Of a DNA stretch of 64,000 bases, positions 1-10,090 are shown in pieces. Under the pieces are notes generated by a model, which saw only the letters and a list, made by a program, of their open reading frames with translations, was not told the DNA's origin and did no database searches. Both the position numbers and the translations under genes were made by a program. The stretch covers positions 2,036,741 to 2,100,740 of the forward strand of contig NW_004955402.1 of NCBI RefSeq assembly GCF_000276665.1. The letters are read 5' to 3'. Within the stretch, counting starts at the first letter, position 1; each line of letters starts with the position of its first letter. Source of the stretch: Chinchilla lanigera. Taxonomy: Eukaryota; Chordata; Mammalia; Rodentia; Chinchillidae.

Positions 1-345
1 AAGTGTCCCCAGAGTCCCAGGTATTAAAAACTGGTCCCCAGTTCATGGTGCTACTGGGAGATCATGAGGCTTTTAGGATGTGGGGACTGGTGGGAGGAAG
101 AGAGGTTATTGGGGGCATGGCCTTGAAGGGGATTGTGAGACTCCAGTCCCTCCCACCTTTGCTTCTGGGTGGCCATGGCATGAGCAGCTTTCTCCACCAC
201 ACGCTCCCGCCCAGATGTGCTGCCTCCCAAAAGCACCAAAGCAGTGGAGCTACTGACCATGGATGGATACTTCTTCATCTGTGAGCCAAAATAAAGCTTT
301 ATTCCTTATAAGCTGATTATTCTAGACATTTTGTCACAGTGAGAG
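1..345 (+). repeat. MaLR-type LTR, 5' end cut by window edge
   Basis: The layout matches mammalian MaLR (ERVL-MaLR) LTRs read in the sense direction. It has a GGGGGCATGGCCTTGAAGGGG-like block near 112-132, a run ending in GAGCCAAAATAAAGC (282-296) that holds the polyadenylation signal, and the terminal block ending TTTTGTCACAGTGAG near 343. Internal retroviral sequence is not visible, so this is probably a solo LTR. The left boundary is outside the window. Family assignment is from remembered consensus layout, not from a search. Confidence 0.65.
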
Positions 346-417
346 ACCCTTTCTCCCCTCTCTGGATGGAAAGGCTGAGTCCTACACCACTGAAGCAATT
401 TAGCCATATTAATCAAA

Positions 418-560
418 GGGTGGCAAACATCCATCAAGGAGCCAACAGCAAATATTTCAGGCCGGGCAGGCCCAGGGCAGTCTCTATCATCGTCACTTCT
501 GCAGCCACTGTGGCACAGAAGTAGTTGCAGATAAAATGGAAATGAGCACATGTGTACCCA
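418..560. repeat. hAT-type non-autonomous DNA transposon fragment (family uncertain)
   Basis: The order of blocks GGCAAAC, GCAAATATTTCAGGC, GGCAG...TCTCTATCATCGTCACTTCTGC and the following GCAGATAAAATGG resembles an old mammalian hAT-Charlie-type MITE. The copy is diverged and its terminal inverted repeats are not clear. The flanking stretches 346-417 and 561-837 show nothing I can name. Confidence 0.3.
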
Positions 561-837
561 AAAAGATCAGTTTAGGAACTCTGACACTGAACCACATGTT
601 TTCTCATGTCACAAAATGCCCCTCCTCAACAATTTAAAAAAGTGAAAACCATCCTTAGCTCACAAGCTATATAAAAGTGGGCAAGAGTCCAGTCTAGGAA
701 CCTTTGGTAGGAATGTCAGGGCTTAGATTCAAAACGTCGCAAGAAACAGGCCAAAGAAACCTCTGTAGAATTCCTGTGTTTCTGAGGTTCTGTTCCCTTC
801 TTAAGGGCCACCCCAAACCCTCCTGTGTGAAAACATC

Positions 838-981
838 AAGAACTTATCCAGAGGGCTGGGGGTTTAGCTCAGCGGCAAAGTGCCTGCCTGGCAAGCACAA
901 GGTCGTGAGTTCGATTCCTAGTACCACAAGAAAAACAAAAAAACCAAAACAAACAAACAAACAAAAAAAGAACTTATCCAG
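838..981 (+). mobile_element. ID SINE with 14-bp target duplication
   Basis: A tRNA-Ala-derived ID element runs from about 853 to 967. The A box (TTTAGCTCAGCGG) and B box (GAGTTCGATTCC) of the internal Pol III promoter are present, and an A-rich tail follows. The 14-bp duplication AAGAACTTATCCAG stands at 838-851 and again at 968-981, which fixes the insertion limits and indicates L1-driven retroposition. Both copies are identical, so the insertion is fairly young. Confidence 0.9.
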
Positions 982-1069
982 CTCGCTCATGGAACGTGTT
1001 AAACACAGTGTGCTGAAGTGCTCACACTTCATTCACAGTTTTCTTGGAATCCACTGGATTGATTCAGGC

Positions 1070-1177
1070 TGTATGTGTGCGTGTCTGTGTGTGTGTCTGT
1101 GTGCGTGTCTGTGTGCGTGTCTGTGTGCGTGTCTGTGTGTGAGTCTGTGTGCATGTCTGTGTGTGTCTGTGTGATGT
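1070..1177. repeat. TG-rich compound microsatellite, about 12-bp period
   Basis: The units alternate TGTGTGTCTGTG and TGTGTGCGTGTC. Open frames in both directions through it (Cys-Ala-Cys-Leu-like on plus, His-Thr-Asp-Thr-like on minus) are products of the repeat, not genes. Confidence 0.9.
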
Positions 1178-2248
1178 GTACTGAACACAGGCTGCAGTGA
1201 GCCTGTGGCACATTGCCAAGGATATCACAAGAGGGAGATGAACAGGTGCTCTTCTTGCCTCCAAGTTGCACATAGGGAAACTGAGGTGAGGAGTGGTTTG
1301 GCCACCTGCTGACACTCCATAAAGGGAGCCATCTGTTCGCCAGGCTCTAGAGCCAGAGTAAGGCATACCCATACACCCACAGGGCACTCCGCTCTCTGGG
1401 AAGACAGGCCTTCACCCCAGCTGTCCAGTGGAGTCCCGGCCTGCCCCTTGCGCCTGCTGAATCATACTCTACTTTAGACTGTCCCAGGAATACCAGCAGT
1501 CGGGACAAGCTGGGAGAGCAGTCACACAAGGAAAGCCGGCTTTGGAAGGCGGCTCTGCTTACGGCCTCTCCACATGTTGGTGGAGTTCTAAGGCTTGGTG
1601 GGGCCTGAGGTGATCATGTGGAGAAGCTGATGCAGCACATTTGTTCTGCACACTGTCCTGTCCCATTGCTGAGGTCCCTACCAGGAAACGGGTCAGGCAA
1701 CCTTCCTGGCCCCGGGGATGCAGCCACAGCCTGGTGTGCAGGATGAAGCCTGACTTCTCTCACCTGAGTTGTCCACAGTGTTCTCCGGGTCTCCTCCAGG
1801 GGTTCTACCCCAGGTTATCCTGAGTGCCAGGGCTTCAACCAGTGGACCTGCATGTGAGCATTATCCCCACAGCCCTTGGCTTCCCACTCACAGAGCATGA
1901 ACCATGCTGGGCATCAGCACATGTTGTAAAGGAGAATTCAGAAGCCCACAGCTGTTTCCCCATGACCCCATCTGCCTTGTGCGTGCACTTGGACAAGACA
2001 TTCCCACAGCTGAGATTCAATTTTCTTCTCTGTAATCATATCTACAAAAACATTTGATAGCCCAAAGGCCCCTATGTAGGCCAGGAGAATTATCAGACTC
2101 AAAAGGGTCAGCATCTCAGGAAGCAGCAGGGAAGTCACAAAACCACGGGGGTCCTAGTCCCTCAGCCAAGGGTGTTCCTACCGAGGTACCCCACAGCATG
2201 GCCCCAGGTGTCTGCTGCTCACATCCCTCTGTTTTCCAAATGCCTTTG
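1178..2248. other. Unassigned, apparently unique DNA
   Basis: Moderately GC-rich sequence without a recognisable repeat, RNA gene or coding exon. Open frames are short and lack domain features. Confidence 0.5.
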
Positions 2249-2626
2249 ATGCTTGTCTTGACTACTTTTCTCTCATTGCTGAGTCAAAATACCTGACACT
2301 CCAAATTAATGAAGAAAACATTTATTTATCCCACAGTGTGTAGAGGTTTCAGTCCATAATCAGTTGGCTCCAAGGCAAGGTGGCATGGTGCAAGGGCAAC
2401 ACCTCAAGATGGCAGAAGACAGCAAAAACAAGAGCAAAATGGGAGAAAGCAAGCCTGTTTTCCTCCTTTATATTGTATGCAGGCTATCTGCCCACACTAT
2501 TTCCATGCCTTCCTCTCCCACAAGTTCAGGATGTTTACAAAGTGAGGACCCCCGCTGAGTCACTTAGTTAAGCTTCTAAACTTCTCAATTCTCAAGTTGA
2601 TGCAGTATACCAATCTTTACAATGCT
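2249..2626 (-). mobile_element. Solo MaLR-type LTR with 5-bp target duplication
   Basis: The LTR occupies 2254-2621 in antisense. It starts TGTC and ends TACA on the plus strand, so it keeps TG...CA ends. ATGCT stands at 2249-2253 and 2622-2626, a 5-bp duplication as expected for this LTR class. The block of TTATT, AGAGGTTTCAGTCCATA and GTGGCATGG is shared with the copies at 3326, 41746 and 51474. No internal retroviral DNA is present, so it is a solo LTR. Confidence 0.75.
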
Positions 2627-3320
2627 GGTACACGGTAAGGTGTTTGTTTGTTTAACAAGGTAGCTGCTTCTTCTTTGCAACCAGCTCCCACAAGCCTGCT
2701 ACCTCTCTGCACCTATCAGGAATACCAAGCTGGGGTATGAGAAAGAAACCCACCACGGTCGACATGAAACACTGAGGAGTGCATGACTTGCTAGGTCCTA
2801 TGTGGAACATGCATCCATGTTTGCCGTGCATCTGCCTCGCCACCAGGCTCCATGCAGCCCAGCTGTGGGGCATGTTATCTGGGACTCAACACCAGCCACA
2901 CCACACAGAACTGTCGTGGGTTCCACCAGTCAGCTTTGGCCTCCAAGTGGACTGAACGACATGGCCAACCTGCTTGTCCAGGTGTCAGATTGGGCTGGGG
3001 GAAGGGTTGGGCAACAGCATACCTTACCCTTGGAAGATGTGACAGGTCACAGAGGGCACAGCACCTGTAAGCTGACTCCACAAGCAGCAGTGAAAATGAC
3101 ACCTGAAGGGAGGGACAGAGTTGGAAAGGTCCACTAGCAAGCTAGGCCACGGGCAGCAGAAGGAAGAGGACTGTGTAAAGCAGGATCCAGGGACTTGGCA
3201 AATGAAGCAGGGCTGGAGGCTATGTAGGGAAAACAATGGATGTAGCTCAAAGATCTGTAAAACACTGCGGGTCAGAAACGAAAGGAAACTCCAAGTCTCT
3301 GTGTTGGGCAGATGATTGAA
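2627..3320. other. Unassigned DNA between two solo LTRs
   Basis: No repeat family, RNA gene or exon was recognised. Small open frames on both strands have no domain features. Confidence 0.4.
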
Positions 3321-3749
3321 GGCAGCTGTCATGGTTACTTTCCACATTGCTGAGACAAAATATCTATACCCAAAGTTAACAGAAAAAGATTTATTTTAGC
3401 TCAGTTTGTAGAGGTTTCAGGGCAGCATAGCAGAGAGGCATGGCAGGAGAGAAAAAATTCATGGTGTGGCAGGCAGAAGCCAGCAAAGCAAGCAGCAGCA
3501 GCAGCATCCTTCTTTTTCTCCCTTTGTATTCCATCCAGGCTACAAGCCCATTGATTGGTTCCACCCACACCCAGGATGGGGCTTCCATTATCCATACCCA
3601 GAACTATGCTAAACAATCAGTGGACTAGTTAGTGATCACACACCCTTAATCTACATTCACACACCCTAGATCCAGCCAGCTCCAAATAGCCCTACCTGTG
3701 AGGGCATGAGGCTGAGTGGGGACATCTAGATACAAGCCATAACAGCAGC
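3321..3749 (-). mobile_element. Complete solo MaLR-type LTR with GCAGC target duplication
   Basis: A 419-bp LTR lies at 3326-3744 in antisense. Its plus-strand ends are TGTCATGG and CCATAACA. The 5-bp flanks GCAGC at 3321-3325 and 3745-3749 match exactly. Read on the minus strand it begins TGTTATGGCTTG and ends with the polyadenylation region (AAAATAAATC) and GTAACCATGACA. It is the best-preserved member of this family here. Confidence 0.8.
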
Positions 3750-3946
3750 AATGTTACCCACAGAGCAGAAGCAATGGGGAGCAGCTTGTGGAAGGAGACA
3801 ATTTTGGTTTGAAGTGATTTGACAGCCAATAAGAGGTATCCAACAGGCCCAGAAAGGAGGAACCAGCTCTCTGATGAGATAGAAACCTCAAGGTAGAATG
3901 AAATCATCTAGGAAGATTGCATCTGTGCATGCATGTGTGTGTGAGA

Positions 3947-4020
3947 GACTCTGAGTATGGAATCCAGGGCCTTGCACATGCTAGGCCCACCTCCTACCAC
4001 TGAGTCACTGCACTAGCCCA
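3947..4020 (-). repeat. ID-like SINE, diverged
   Basis: On the minus strand this reads GGGCTAGTGCAGTGACTCAG, then CATGTGCAAGGCCCTGGATTCC, which is an ID body with worn A and B boxes. A short TG-rich stretch (3927-3943) adjoins it on the left. Target duplications were not found. Confidence 0.5.
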
Positions 4021-4254
4021 CCTGGGAAGGTTGGATGGTGGAAGGCCTCTGAGGAAACCCTCGTGAGTCCCAAGAGTTATGTCACAGAGTGAGCTGATGA
4101 GTGGGAGAACAGAAGGAAAAGAGAAACTTCCAGAGTAGAGAGAAGAAGGGAAGACAGAAGTCAGGTTGGAAGTGTCCGGGAGAGTCATGTATCAAAGAGA
4201 AGTACTAAAAAGTGTCTGCTGGAATTCGCCACCCAGAAGGTGACTGAAACTTGT

Positions 4255-4590
4255 TGCCGGTATTGTCATCCCTTGGTATCTGAGAGGGGCCATGCCAGAA
4301 CCCTTTGTGGTGTGGTGGGTGCCAAAGTCCGTGGATGCTGAAATTCTCTTTATGAAAGGGTGCCATTCCTGCACAGAGGCTCACACATTCTCCTGTGTGC
4401 TTTAGACAGTCTGTAAGTGACTTACAATAACCAGGGTAATGTAAATGCCCTGGGAACCACTGTTCTACTGTATTATTTAAGGGCAAAAACAGTTAGCACA
4501 CCTTCAGTGCTCATGAAATTTTTAAAATGTATTTTTCATTCATGGGTGGTCAGATCTATGGATCTGTAGTTTTAGTTGGGAATAAATTAC
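4255..4590 (+). repeat. Tigger-type (Tc1/mariner) non-autonomous element
   Basis: The start GTCATCCCTTGGTATCTGAG, the block CCAAAGTCCGTGGATGCTGA, and the later AATGTAAATGCC...CTGTATTATTTAAGGG and GGTCAGATCTATGGATCTG follow the order of a common mammalian Tigger-type MITE. The copy is old and carries many substitutions. It has no coding capacity. Confidence 0.6.
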
Positions 4591-6685
4591 CTCCACCTGT
4601 GTACTGTAGGATCCTATGGGTCTGCCATGGGCTATAAACTTCTTTCAAGAGAAGTTTAAGATTTAAATTCTCCATTTTTCTGTTTCATAGAAATGCATAT
4701 ACTTTAAATCTCTACTAAGATCTTTCTTCTCTAGCCAATTTAAGTGTCAGTTCAATAGCATGGATTGTTACTGTCTTCTTTACTTCCTGCCACATTGAAG
4801 GGTAGTTAACATTGGTGTGATGTATGTCAAACAAGTGTCAGTCATGTCTAAAAACTGGACTCAGCTCCAAGGGACCGCTAATGTTTGTTGAAATAGTAAT
4901 GTCAGTCTTGATTTTCTGTTTGGAGAAATGGCAGTGAAACTTGATTTCCTCTTTCAGTGCTTGCTTCGTAACCAGGCCCCTCCTGTAAGCCCACTGGGTT
5001 CCCTTGCCCAAGTAAATAGCCCCAGGTCTGATGTGGTCCTGGTATTGGGCATGAGGAGGCAGGAAATAATAGGTAATGACTTTGTCTGTTTCTACAGGGG
5101 ATGGGAAATGCACTGGGTCCTTCTTGGGGTCTGGAGCCCCATTGTTGCGACCCATGTATGACAGGCGTATTCATCTGTTCTTTATTACCATAAAAAATAC
5201 CCCATGCTGGGTGAGTTTCCAAAGAGCAGAGTTCTCTTTGGAAACTCATAGTCCTGCAGGCTCCAGGCATGGCATGGACATCTGCCTAAGGCCCTGTGGT
5301 AGCGGGCGTTACAGTGGCAGTGTGGGCAGAAGCAGCACTGGTGAGAACAGCTTGCTCTTGGGTGACAACCTCCCAGGAGAACCAAACAAGAGCCCTGTAA
5401 GAGCCACCACAATCTCTTCCAAAGGTGCAGTGGTCCAGCCATCTCCCAGGCCTATCTCTGACCCCTCTTGCCCTGGAAGCCCCCATCGCAGGACCCAGCC
5501 ACCAACAATGATCTGTGGGGACAAACCACAGTGCGTGAGAACCCACTCCAGTCTAGCTGCTGGCCATGATCTATGTGGTACAACAGGGATGAGACACTGT
5601 GCAGAGGTGTTTTCGTAGGTGTCCAGCCTTCTACCACTATGATAAAGTACCTGAGAGAAATCAGCACTGATGTCAGCCAAGGCTGGAGTGACTCCTCATC
5701 ACTGTGTGCTGTTTCCAAAGGGGATGCATCCTGGCATTTAGGGACAGGGCAGCAAGAGCCAGCATGTGCTTGTGACCTGCTCTGGGCAGAGGGGGCACCT
5801 GCTCATGTCCTGTATGTTCCCACACAGCCCTGCTCAGGCAGTGGCCTTCTGAGACCCCTGACTAAAGGAGGATGAATTTGTTTCTAGAATTAAAATTTCA
5901 CAACATTCTTTAAACCTCTTTTAGTGTAATCTCTGAAAAACAGGTTTCCTTCTCAGAATCTGAGGCCCAGAATGAAAAAAACAGGCACTTTATGCCCCAG
6001 AACACTCAGTTCCCAGGGTCCAGAGCTTTCCTCCCCTGGGATGCCAGCCCTAGGCCAGAGCTCCAGGGTGCACCCCAACATTGGGATTATTTTCATCCAC
6101 CTTGTGTTGGCATGTGTTAGGAGAAAGACGATTCTTTTCAGTCCTCCTTCTCTACACTGATCCCATGAAATCAGCCTCAAGAATACAGCTTATGTTTCAT
6201 TTTTATTCTGGAATTACAGAGATCAAGCCTGCTAATTGCTAACAAAATATCTTTTCTTTTCTATTAAAGCTTGCCTTTCAGCTCCCTGATCACTAAAGAA
6301 CAGTTTGAGCACCATAAATAATAGTGATACATATGGAGCTTAAGTGATAACAAAATCCATGTAAAAAGAAAACCGAGGTAAGTGATCTGATGCAAGTGCT
6401 GATCGAAGCCTTGTCATGCCCTTGGAGTTGAACAGACCTTCAGCACTTGAACAGCTCAGCAAAAGAGTAGACACGAGCTCCCCTTTTAGCTCTGGGCAAA
6501 CTTTTTTCTTTGGTGGGTGAGTGTTGCTTATCATGGGACTTGTAAAGACATGAGGACAGGAGGAACTTCTTAATGAAATGTGGAGGGTGCTGGCCAGCCT
6601 CCTCCTTCTCTGGGGACAGATGGCATCATGGTCTGGTAGCTCCAGAGAGGGTACAAATGTTTGGATCACATCATCTTCTCTCAAT
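4591..6685. other. Unassigned DNA containing a perfect hairpin
   Basis: Apart from the inverted repeat at 5212-5248, no repeat or exon was recognised in this 2-kb stretch. The 180-codon plus-strand frame at 5076-5618 is crossed by other frames on both strands and has no domain features, so it is treated as chance. Confidence 0.4.
5212..5248. other. Perfect 15-bp inverted repeat with 7-nt loop
   Basis: The left arm TGAGTTTCCAAAGAG (5212-5226) is exactly complementary to the right arm CTCTTTGGAAACTCA (5234-5248). The loop is CAGAGTT. No transposon or known structured RNA was recognised around it. Confidence 0.85.
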
Positions 6686-6689
6686 TTTT

Positions 6690-7190
6690 AAGTTTTTTAT
6701 TATCACATGATACAAGCTGTGATAAAAATATAGTTATGTATAAATGTAAAAGTTGCTACAGTAAAAGACACATTGCCATGAACCCTCTTACTTCAAACAC
6801 ACTCATCCCATTGTCTTGGCCACTTTCTGAAGCAGTTCTGGAGTCCTCTTTCCTGAGTGTCTTTAGCTGTGCTGTGCTGGTTGCCCTGATGTCCTAAACT
6901 GATTAAAAACTTTTACCTTTGGTGGTCATTATAACTTTGGGAAAGAGTCAGAAGTCACACAGTGCCAGATCTGGTGAATATGGCAGACGAAGACACAGCA
7001 TCATGTTTTTAGGGGCCCACCCTTCCGTTGGACAGCACTTAGCACTCACTGTATTCTTTATCACACCTTGTAAAGACACTCAAGAAGTAGGACTTGCAGA
7101 ATGGCTTCCAAAAGTGGGAAGAATGATGGGATGAGTGTGTTCAAAGATGGGGGAAGATTCTGAGCAGAATTCATGGCAATGTCTTTTATT
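6690..7190 (-). mobile_element. Mariner-type DNA transposon remnant
   Basis: The block AGTAAAAGACACATTGCCAT near the left end is mirrored by ATGGCAATGTCTTTTATTGT near the right end (about 7170-7189), giving worn subterminal inverted repeats. The middle, read on minus, resembles the 5' part of a mariner transposase gene (the region around GTGCCAGATCTGGTGAATA on plus). No intact frame remains. The copy at 43825-44390 shares the CACATTGCCAT block and the CTTCAAACAC and GGCCACTTTCTG blocks, so both belong to one family. Confidence 0.6.
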
Positions 7191-7538
7191 GTAGTGCTGC
7201 TACATCAAGCAGAAACACCAAAACGACACCCAGGATTTGGAGGCAGATTTGTTTATGTCAATGGGCACTGATTGGGATCATTCCCAGAATATCAGGCCTT
7301 GATCTCTGGTGCTCTACAGCTTATATGAGATAAGCAAGCAGGAAGTACAGAGGCAGAATGGCTTGTCAATTGGGGATTGGTTTATATAATGTGCATCATA
7401 GTGACCAGCCATGCATCACAGTGACCAGCCATGTCTAAGAGACAGGAGCAACCAGAGCTGGAACAGGAACTATTATCCTATGGGCAACTAACAAACTGAA
7501 GTATACTGGTTAGCAGGGAGCATTTTCTGCTATATTTC
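7190..7538 (-). mobile_element. Probable 3' LTR of the class I provirus
   Basis: This segment starts directly beyond the polypurine tract on the minus strand. It contains a 20-bp direct repeat (7393-7412 and 7413-7432) where LTR U3 enhancers usually sit, and a TATA-like CATATAAG on minus near 7323-7330. The outer boundary against the neighbouring mariner remnant is not resolved, and no second LTR was found for comparison. Confidence 0.45.
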
Positions 7539-7551
7539 CCCCCTCTTTTAG
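7536..7551 (-). promoter_or_regulatory. Polypurine tract of the class I provirus
   Basis: On the minus strand the sequence is TAAAAGAGGGGGGAAA, a typical plus-strand primer site. It lies between the envelope remnant and the probable 3' LTR, which fixes the end of the internal region. Confidence 0.6.
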
Positions 7552-7552
7552 T

Positions 7553-7740
7553 TTCCCTGGCAAATCTTTGTGGGGTCCACTAGAATTTAGGCCTGTCTGC
7601 TCTGTAACATCACTCTGGCAAGGTAGTGAGGAGAGTTAATCTGATCTAGGAGAGTGTCAGTTGTGCCTTGGATGCTCATCAAATCCAGGTGAAGTGTTTG
7701 CTTGATTGTTCTATGTTCTTGGGGCAGCTATTTATAAAGT
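7553..7740 (-). pseudogene. Envelope transmembrane-subunit remnant
   Basis: On minus, the bases around 7572-7619 translate to a short piece reading VMLQSRQA, a stop, then ILVD. This matches the position and character of the immunosuppressive-type heptad region of gammaretroviral envelope transmembrane subunits. The stop lies inside that segment and other breaks flank it, so no functional protein can be made. It sits just upstream of the polypurine tract, as expected for env. Confidence 0.5.
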
Positions 7741-8106
7741 TTGAGGCAAAAAAACCCCCCAAACACCAAAAAACCAGCTAGCAGGGTACTGGGAAGCAAG
7801 GACTGGGGTAGGCGGCCTGAAAAGACACAAAAATCAAGGGGAATAGATATGGAGCAATCCCTTGAACAATGTCCTCAGGCTTCAGCCATGCATGTACTGG
7901 TCAGTGTGCATTGTCTCTTCAGAGTGAGCCTCAGAGGAGCTACCCAGGTAAAGTTTTCAGTGGATCTAAGGCTGGATTTCTGACACTTGTAAAGGTAGTT
8001 AATATGTACCTGGGTTATAGGTATGTGCAAGAATGTCTACAGGTATAGCTGGTCTTTTAATTGGTTACAAGCTGTTTCTGCAGGATTATGTTTTATTTTT
8101 GTGTAA

Positions 8107-8906
8107 NNNNNNNNNNNNNNNNNNNNNNNNNNNNNNNNNNNNNNNNNNNNNNNNNNNNNNNNNNNNNNNNNNNNNNNNNNNNNNNNNNNNNNNNNNNNNN
8201 NNNNNNNNNNNNNNNNNNNNNNNNNNNNNNNNNNNNNNNNNNNNNNNNNNNNNNNNNNNNNNNNNNNNNNNNNNNNNNNNNNNNNNNNNNNNNNNNNNNN
8301 NNNNNNNNNNNNNNNNNNNNNNNNNNNNNNNNNNNNNNNNNNNNNNNNNNNNNNNNNNNNNNNNNNNNNNNNNNNNNNNNNNNNNNNNNNNNNNNNNNNN
8401 NNNNNNNNNNNNNNNNNNNNNNNNNNNNNNNNNNNNNNNNNNNNNNNNNNNNNNNNNNNNNNNNNNNNNNNNNNNNNNNNNNNNNNNNNNNNNNNNNNNN
8501 NNNNNNNNNNNNNNNNNNNNNNNNNNNNNNNNNNNNNNNNNNNNNNNNNNNNNNNNNNNNNNNNNNNNNNNNNNNNNNNNNNNNNNNNNNNNNNNNNNNN
8601 NNNNNNNNNNNNNNNNNNNNNNNNNNNNNNNNNNNNNNNNNNNNNNNNNNNNNNNNNNNNNNNNNNNNNNNNNNNNNNNNNNNNNNNNNNNNNNNNNNNN
8701 NNNNNNNNNNNNNNNNNNNNNNNNNNNNNNNNNNNNNNNNNNNNNNNNNNNNNNNNNNNNNNNNNNNNNNNNNNNNNNNNNNNNNNNNNNNNNNNNNNNN
8801 NNNNNNNNNNNNNNNNNNNNNNNNNNNNNNNNNNNNNNNNNNNNNNNNNNNNNNNNNNNNNNNNNNNNNNNNNNNNNNNNNNNNNNNNNNNNNNNNNNNN
8901 NNNNNN
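8107..8906. other. Assembly gap, 800 N
   Basis: Exactly 800 undetermined bases, probably an estimated gap size. It falls inside the pol region of the class I provirus. Open frames that cross it are artefacts of reading N as coding. Confidence 0.98.
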
Positions 8907-8959
8907 GTCATTAATCAGAAGTGTTCTTTTAAAGAGGAAACAAATTTTTGAGCCTCTGA

Positions 8960-9131
8960 AAGGTTGAGGCCGGATCAGTTGGATTTTGAGTCCAGAACTG
9001 GGGTCTTTACATTTAAAGGCAAAAAGAGGCTGGCTGACAGGAGCCAACTGAAAGCAGAAAAAGGCATCATTTAAGTCCAGGTAGGCTGTGGGTGGCAGAC
9101 GACTGAGGCAACATATACAGAGGGCAATCAC
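8960..9131 (-). pseudogene. Reverse transcriptase remnant of the class I provirus
   Basis: The minus-strand frame starting at 9131 contains YLDLNDAFFCF and, shortly after, SQPLFAFKCKDP. This is the first catalytic-aspartate block of retroviral reverse transcriptases plus the following strand typical of gammaretroviruses. The YXDD catalytic block would lie further along, in the N gap, and cannot be seen. The fragment is about 55 codons before it drifts out of similarity, so it is a relic. Confidence 0.7.
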
Positions 9132-9702
9132 AGCAACGTGGGCAGCTCAGAGACTTTCAACTGGCTTCACAGGCAGAAGAGGTGCATTTTAGCAGTTTGG
9201 CAGTCTATAAACACTTTGTGGTTTTGAAACCTCTGGATGCATGGTTGAATTTCTAGTCAACTCTCTCATGGCGTGGGACACTATTTGATGTAGGTGAGGG
9301 TCGCCCCACAATGGAGTTTACAGTGGAACTAGAAGGGACAGAGAGACAGGCTGTCTTGTCTCAGAGCAGCCAAATCTGTTGTCAGAGCCTCCCTGAAAAT
9401 AGTGGGAGAGTTCCCAAACCCTTGTGGCTACGCTGTTGATGGCACAGAGACCTTGCCCAAGGTGATTAACAGTCTATCGGGCTGATGTGTGGCTGGACGC
9501 CTGTTTGTGCTTCCTGGGACATCTGACAGCAACAGGGCTTGTGGTGAGACAGCATGGCTGATGGCCAGGCCCAGAGGCCAGTCTTTAGTTTATACTCGTG
9601 GGAGAACCGTTTTCAGAACTTTAGGATTGTAGTTATGTGTCTGAGGCTGATGCAGGCATCATTCCCTTCTAGGAAAACAGTCATGGTTCAAAGTTTTCAG
9701 GG

Positions 9703-9903
9703 TTAAACAAGAGGGAGGCTGACTCGCTTGTTCTGAAAGAGATGTCCTTCCAGGCTGTAAGTTTGTGCCAGGCACAAGGGGTGAGAGGCTAGAGTCCCGG
9801 TTGCCCCAGTGATGGTAACTTTTTGACAGAGGGAACATTTGAGGGCAGAGAGTTCTGTTTCATTGTCTACCAGGAAAGACAGGTTTGCCCCTGGCTTTTG
9901 CAA
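9703..9903 (-). pseudogene. Retroviral protease-like remnant
   Basis: The minus-strand frame reads GANLSFLVDNETELSALK and then KVTITGATG. This has the layout of a retroviral aspartic protease start, with a hydrophobic strand, the active-site aspartate and the flap-side glycine region. The active-site D-T/S-G triad is replaced by D-N-E, so catalysis would be lost. It lies upstream of the reverse transcriptase remnant on minus, consistent with gag-pro-pol order. Confidence 0.5.
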
Positions 9904-10090
9904 TGACCACAGGCTCTTGAAGGCTCAGTTTGATAGAGCTAAGTCTGTCTTATCTATCTATTCAGGCCCAACAGGGCACAGATCATTTGTCAGAACTGAC
10001 AATCCAATTTTTCCTCAGTCAAAATGTGGAACTCAGAAGAAATTGTTGACAGTCATCTCGGGTGGGCATCAGATGATGCCATCTGACTAG

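Larger units (their letters stand above)
7190..10090 (-). pseudogene. Decayed class I (gammaretrovirus-like) provirus, minus strand
   Basis: Four remnants occur in proviral order on the minus strand: a protease-like piece (about 9703-9903), a reverse-transcriptase piece (about 8960-9131), an envelope transmembrane piece (7560-7740), and a polypurine tract (7536-7551) followed by a probable 3' LTR. Stop codons and frame changes separate them, and an 800-base gap removes much of pol. No gag or 5' LTR was recognised with confidence beyond 10090. This endogenous element is coding-dead. Assignment rests on motif recognition by eye, and the class I call is the most likely one. Confidence 0.7.

Noticed and set aside
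853..950. tRNA gene
   Set aside because: The A and B boxes belong to a tRNA-derived ID SINE, with A tail and target duplication. No cloverleaf acceptor stem is present. The same holds for the other ID copies.
1029..1271. Thr/His/Asp-rich repeat protein
   Set aside because: It is the translation of a TG-rich microsatellite.
3326..3744. Rodent hAT element of the URR1 type
   Set aside because: Considered because of the similar start, but the TG...CA ends, 5-bp target duplication and polyadenylation block fit a MaLR LTR better.
5212..5248. microRNA precursor
   Set aside because: The stem is only 15 bp and I saw no extended pairing in the flanks. It is kept as an unexplained hairpin.
5076..5618. 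180-codon plus-strand frame as a gene
   Set aside because: Other frames overlap it on minus with similar lengths, and no domain or splice structure is visible.
8033..9131. Very long frames through 8107-8906
   Set aside because: Most residues are unknown because the frames cross an N run. Only the real bases at 8960-9131 carry meaning.
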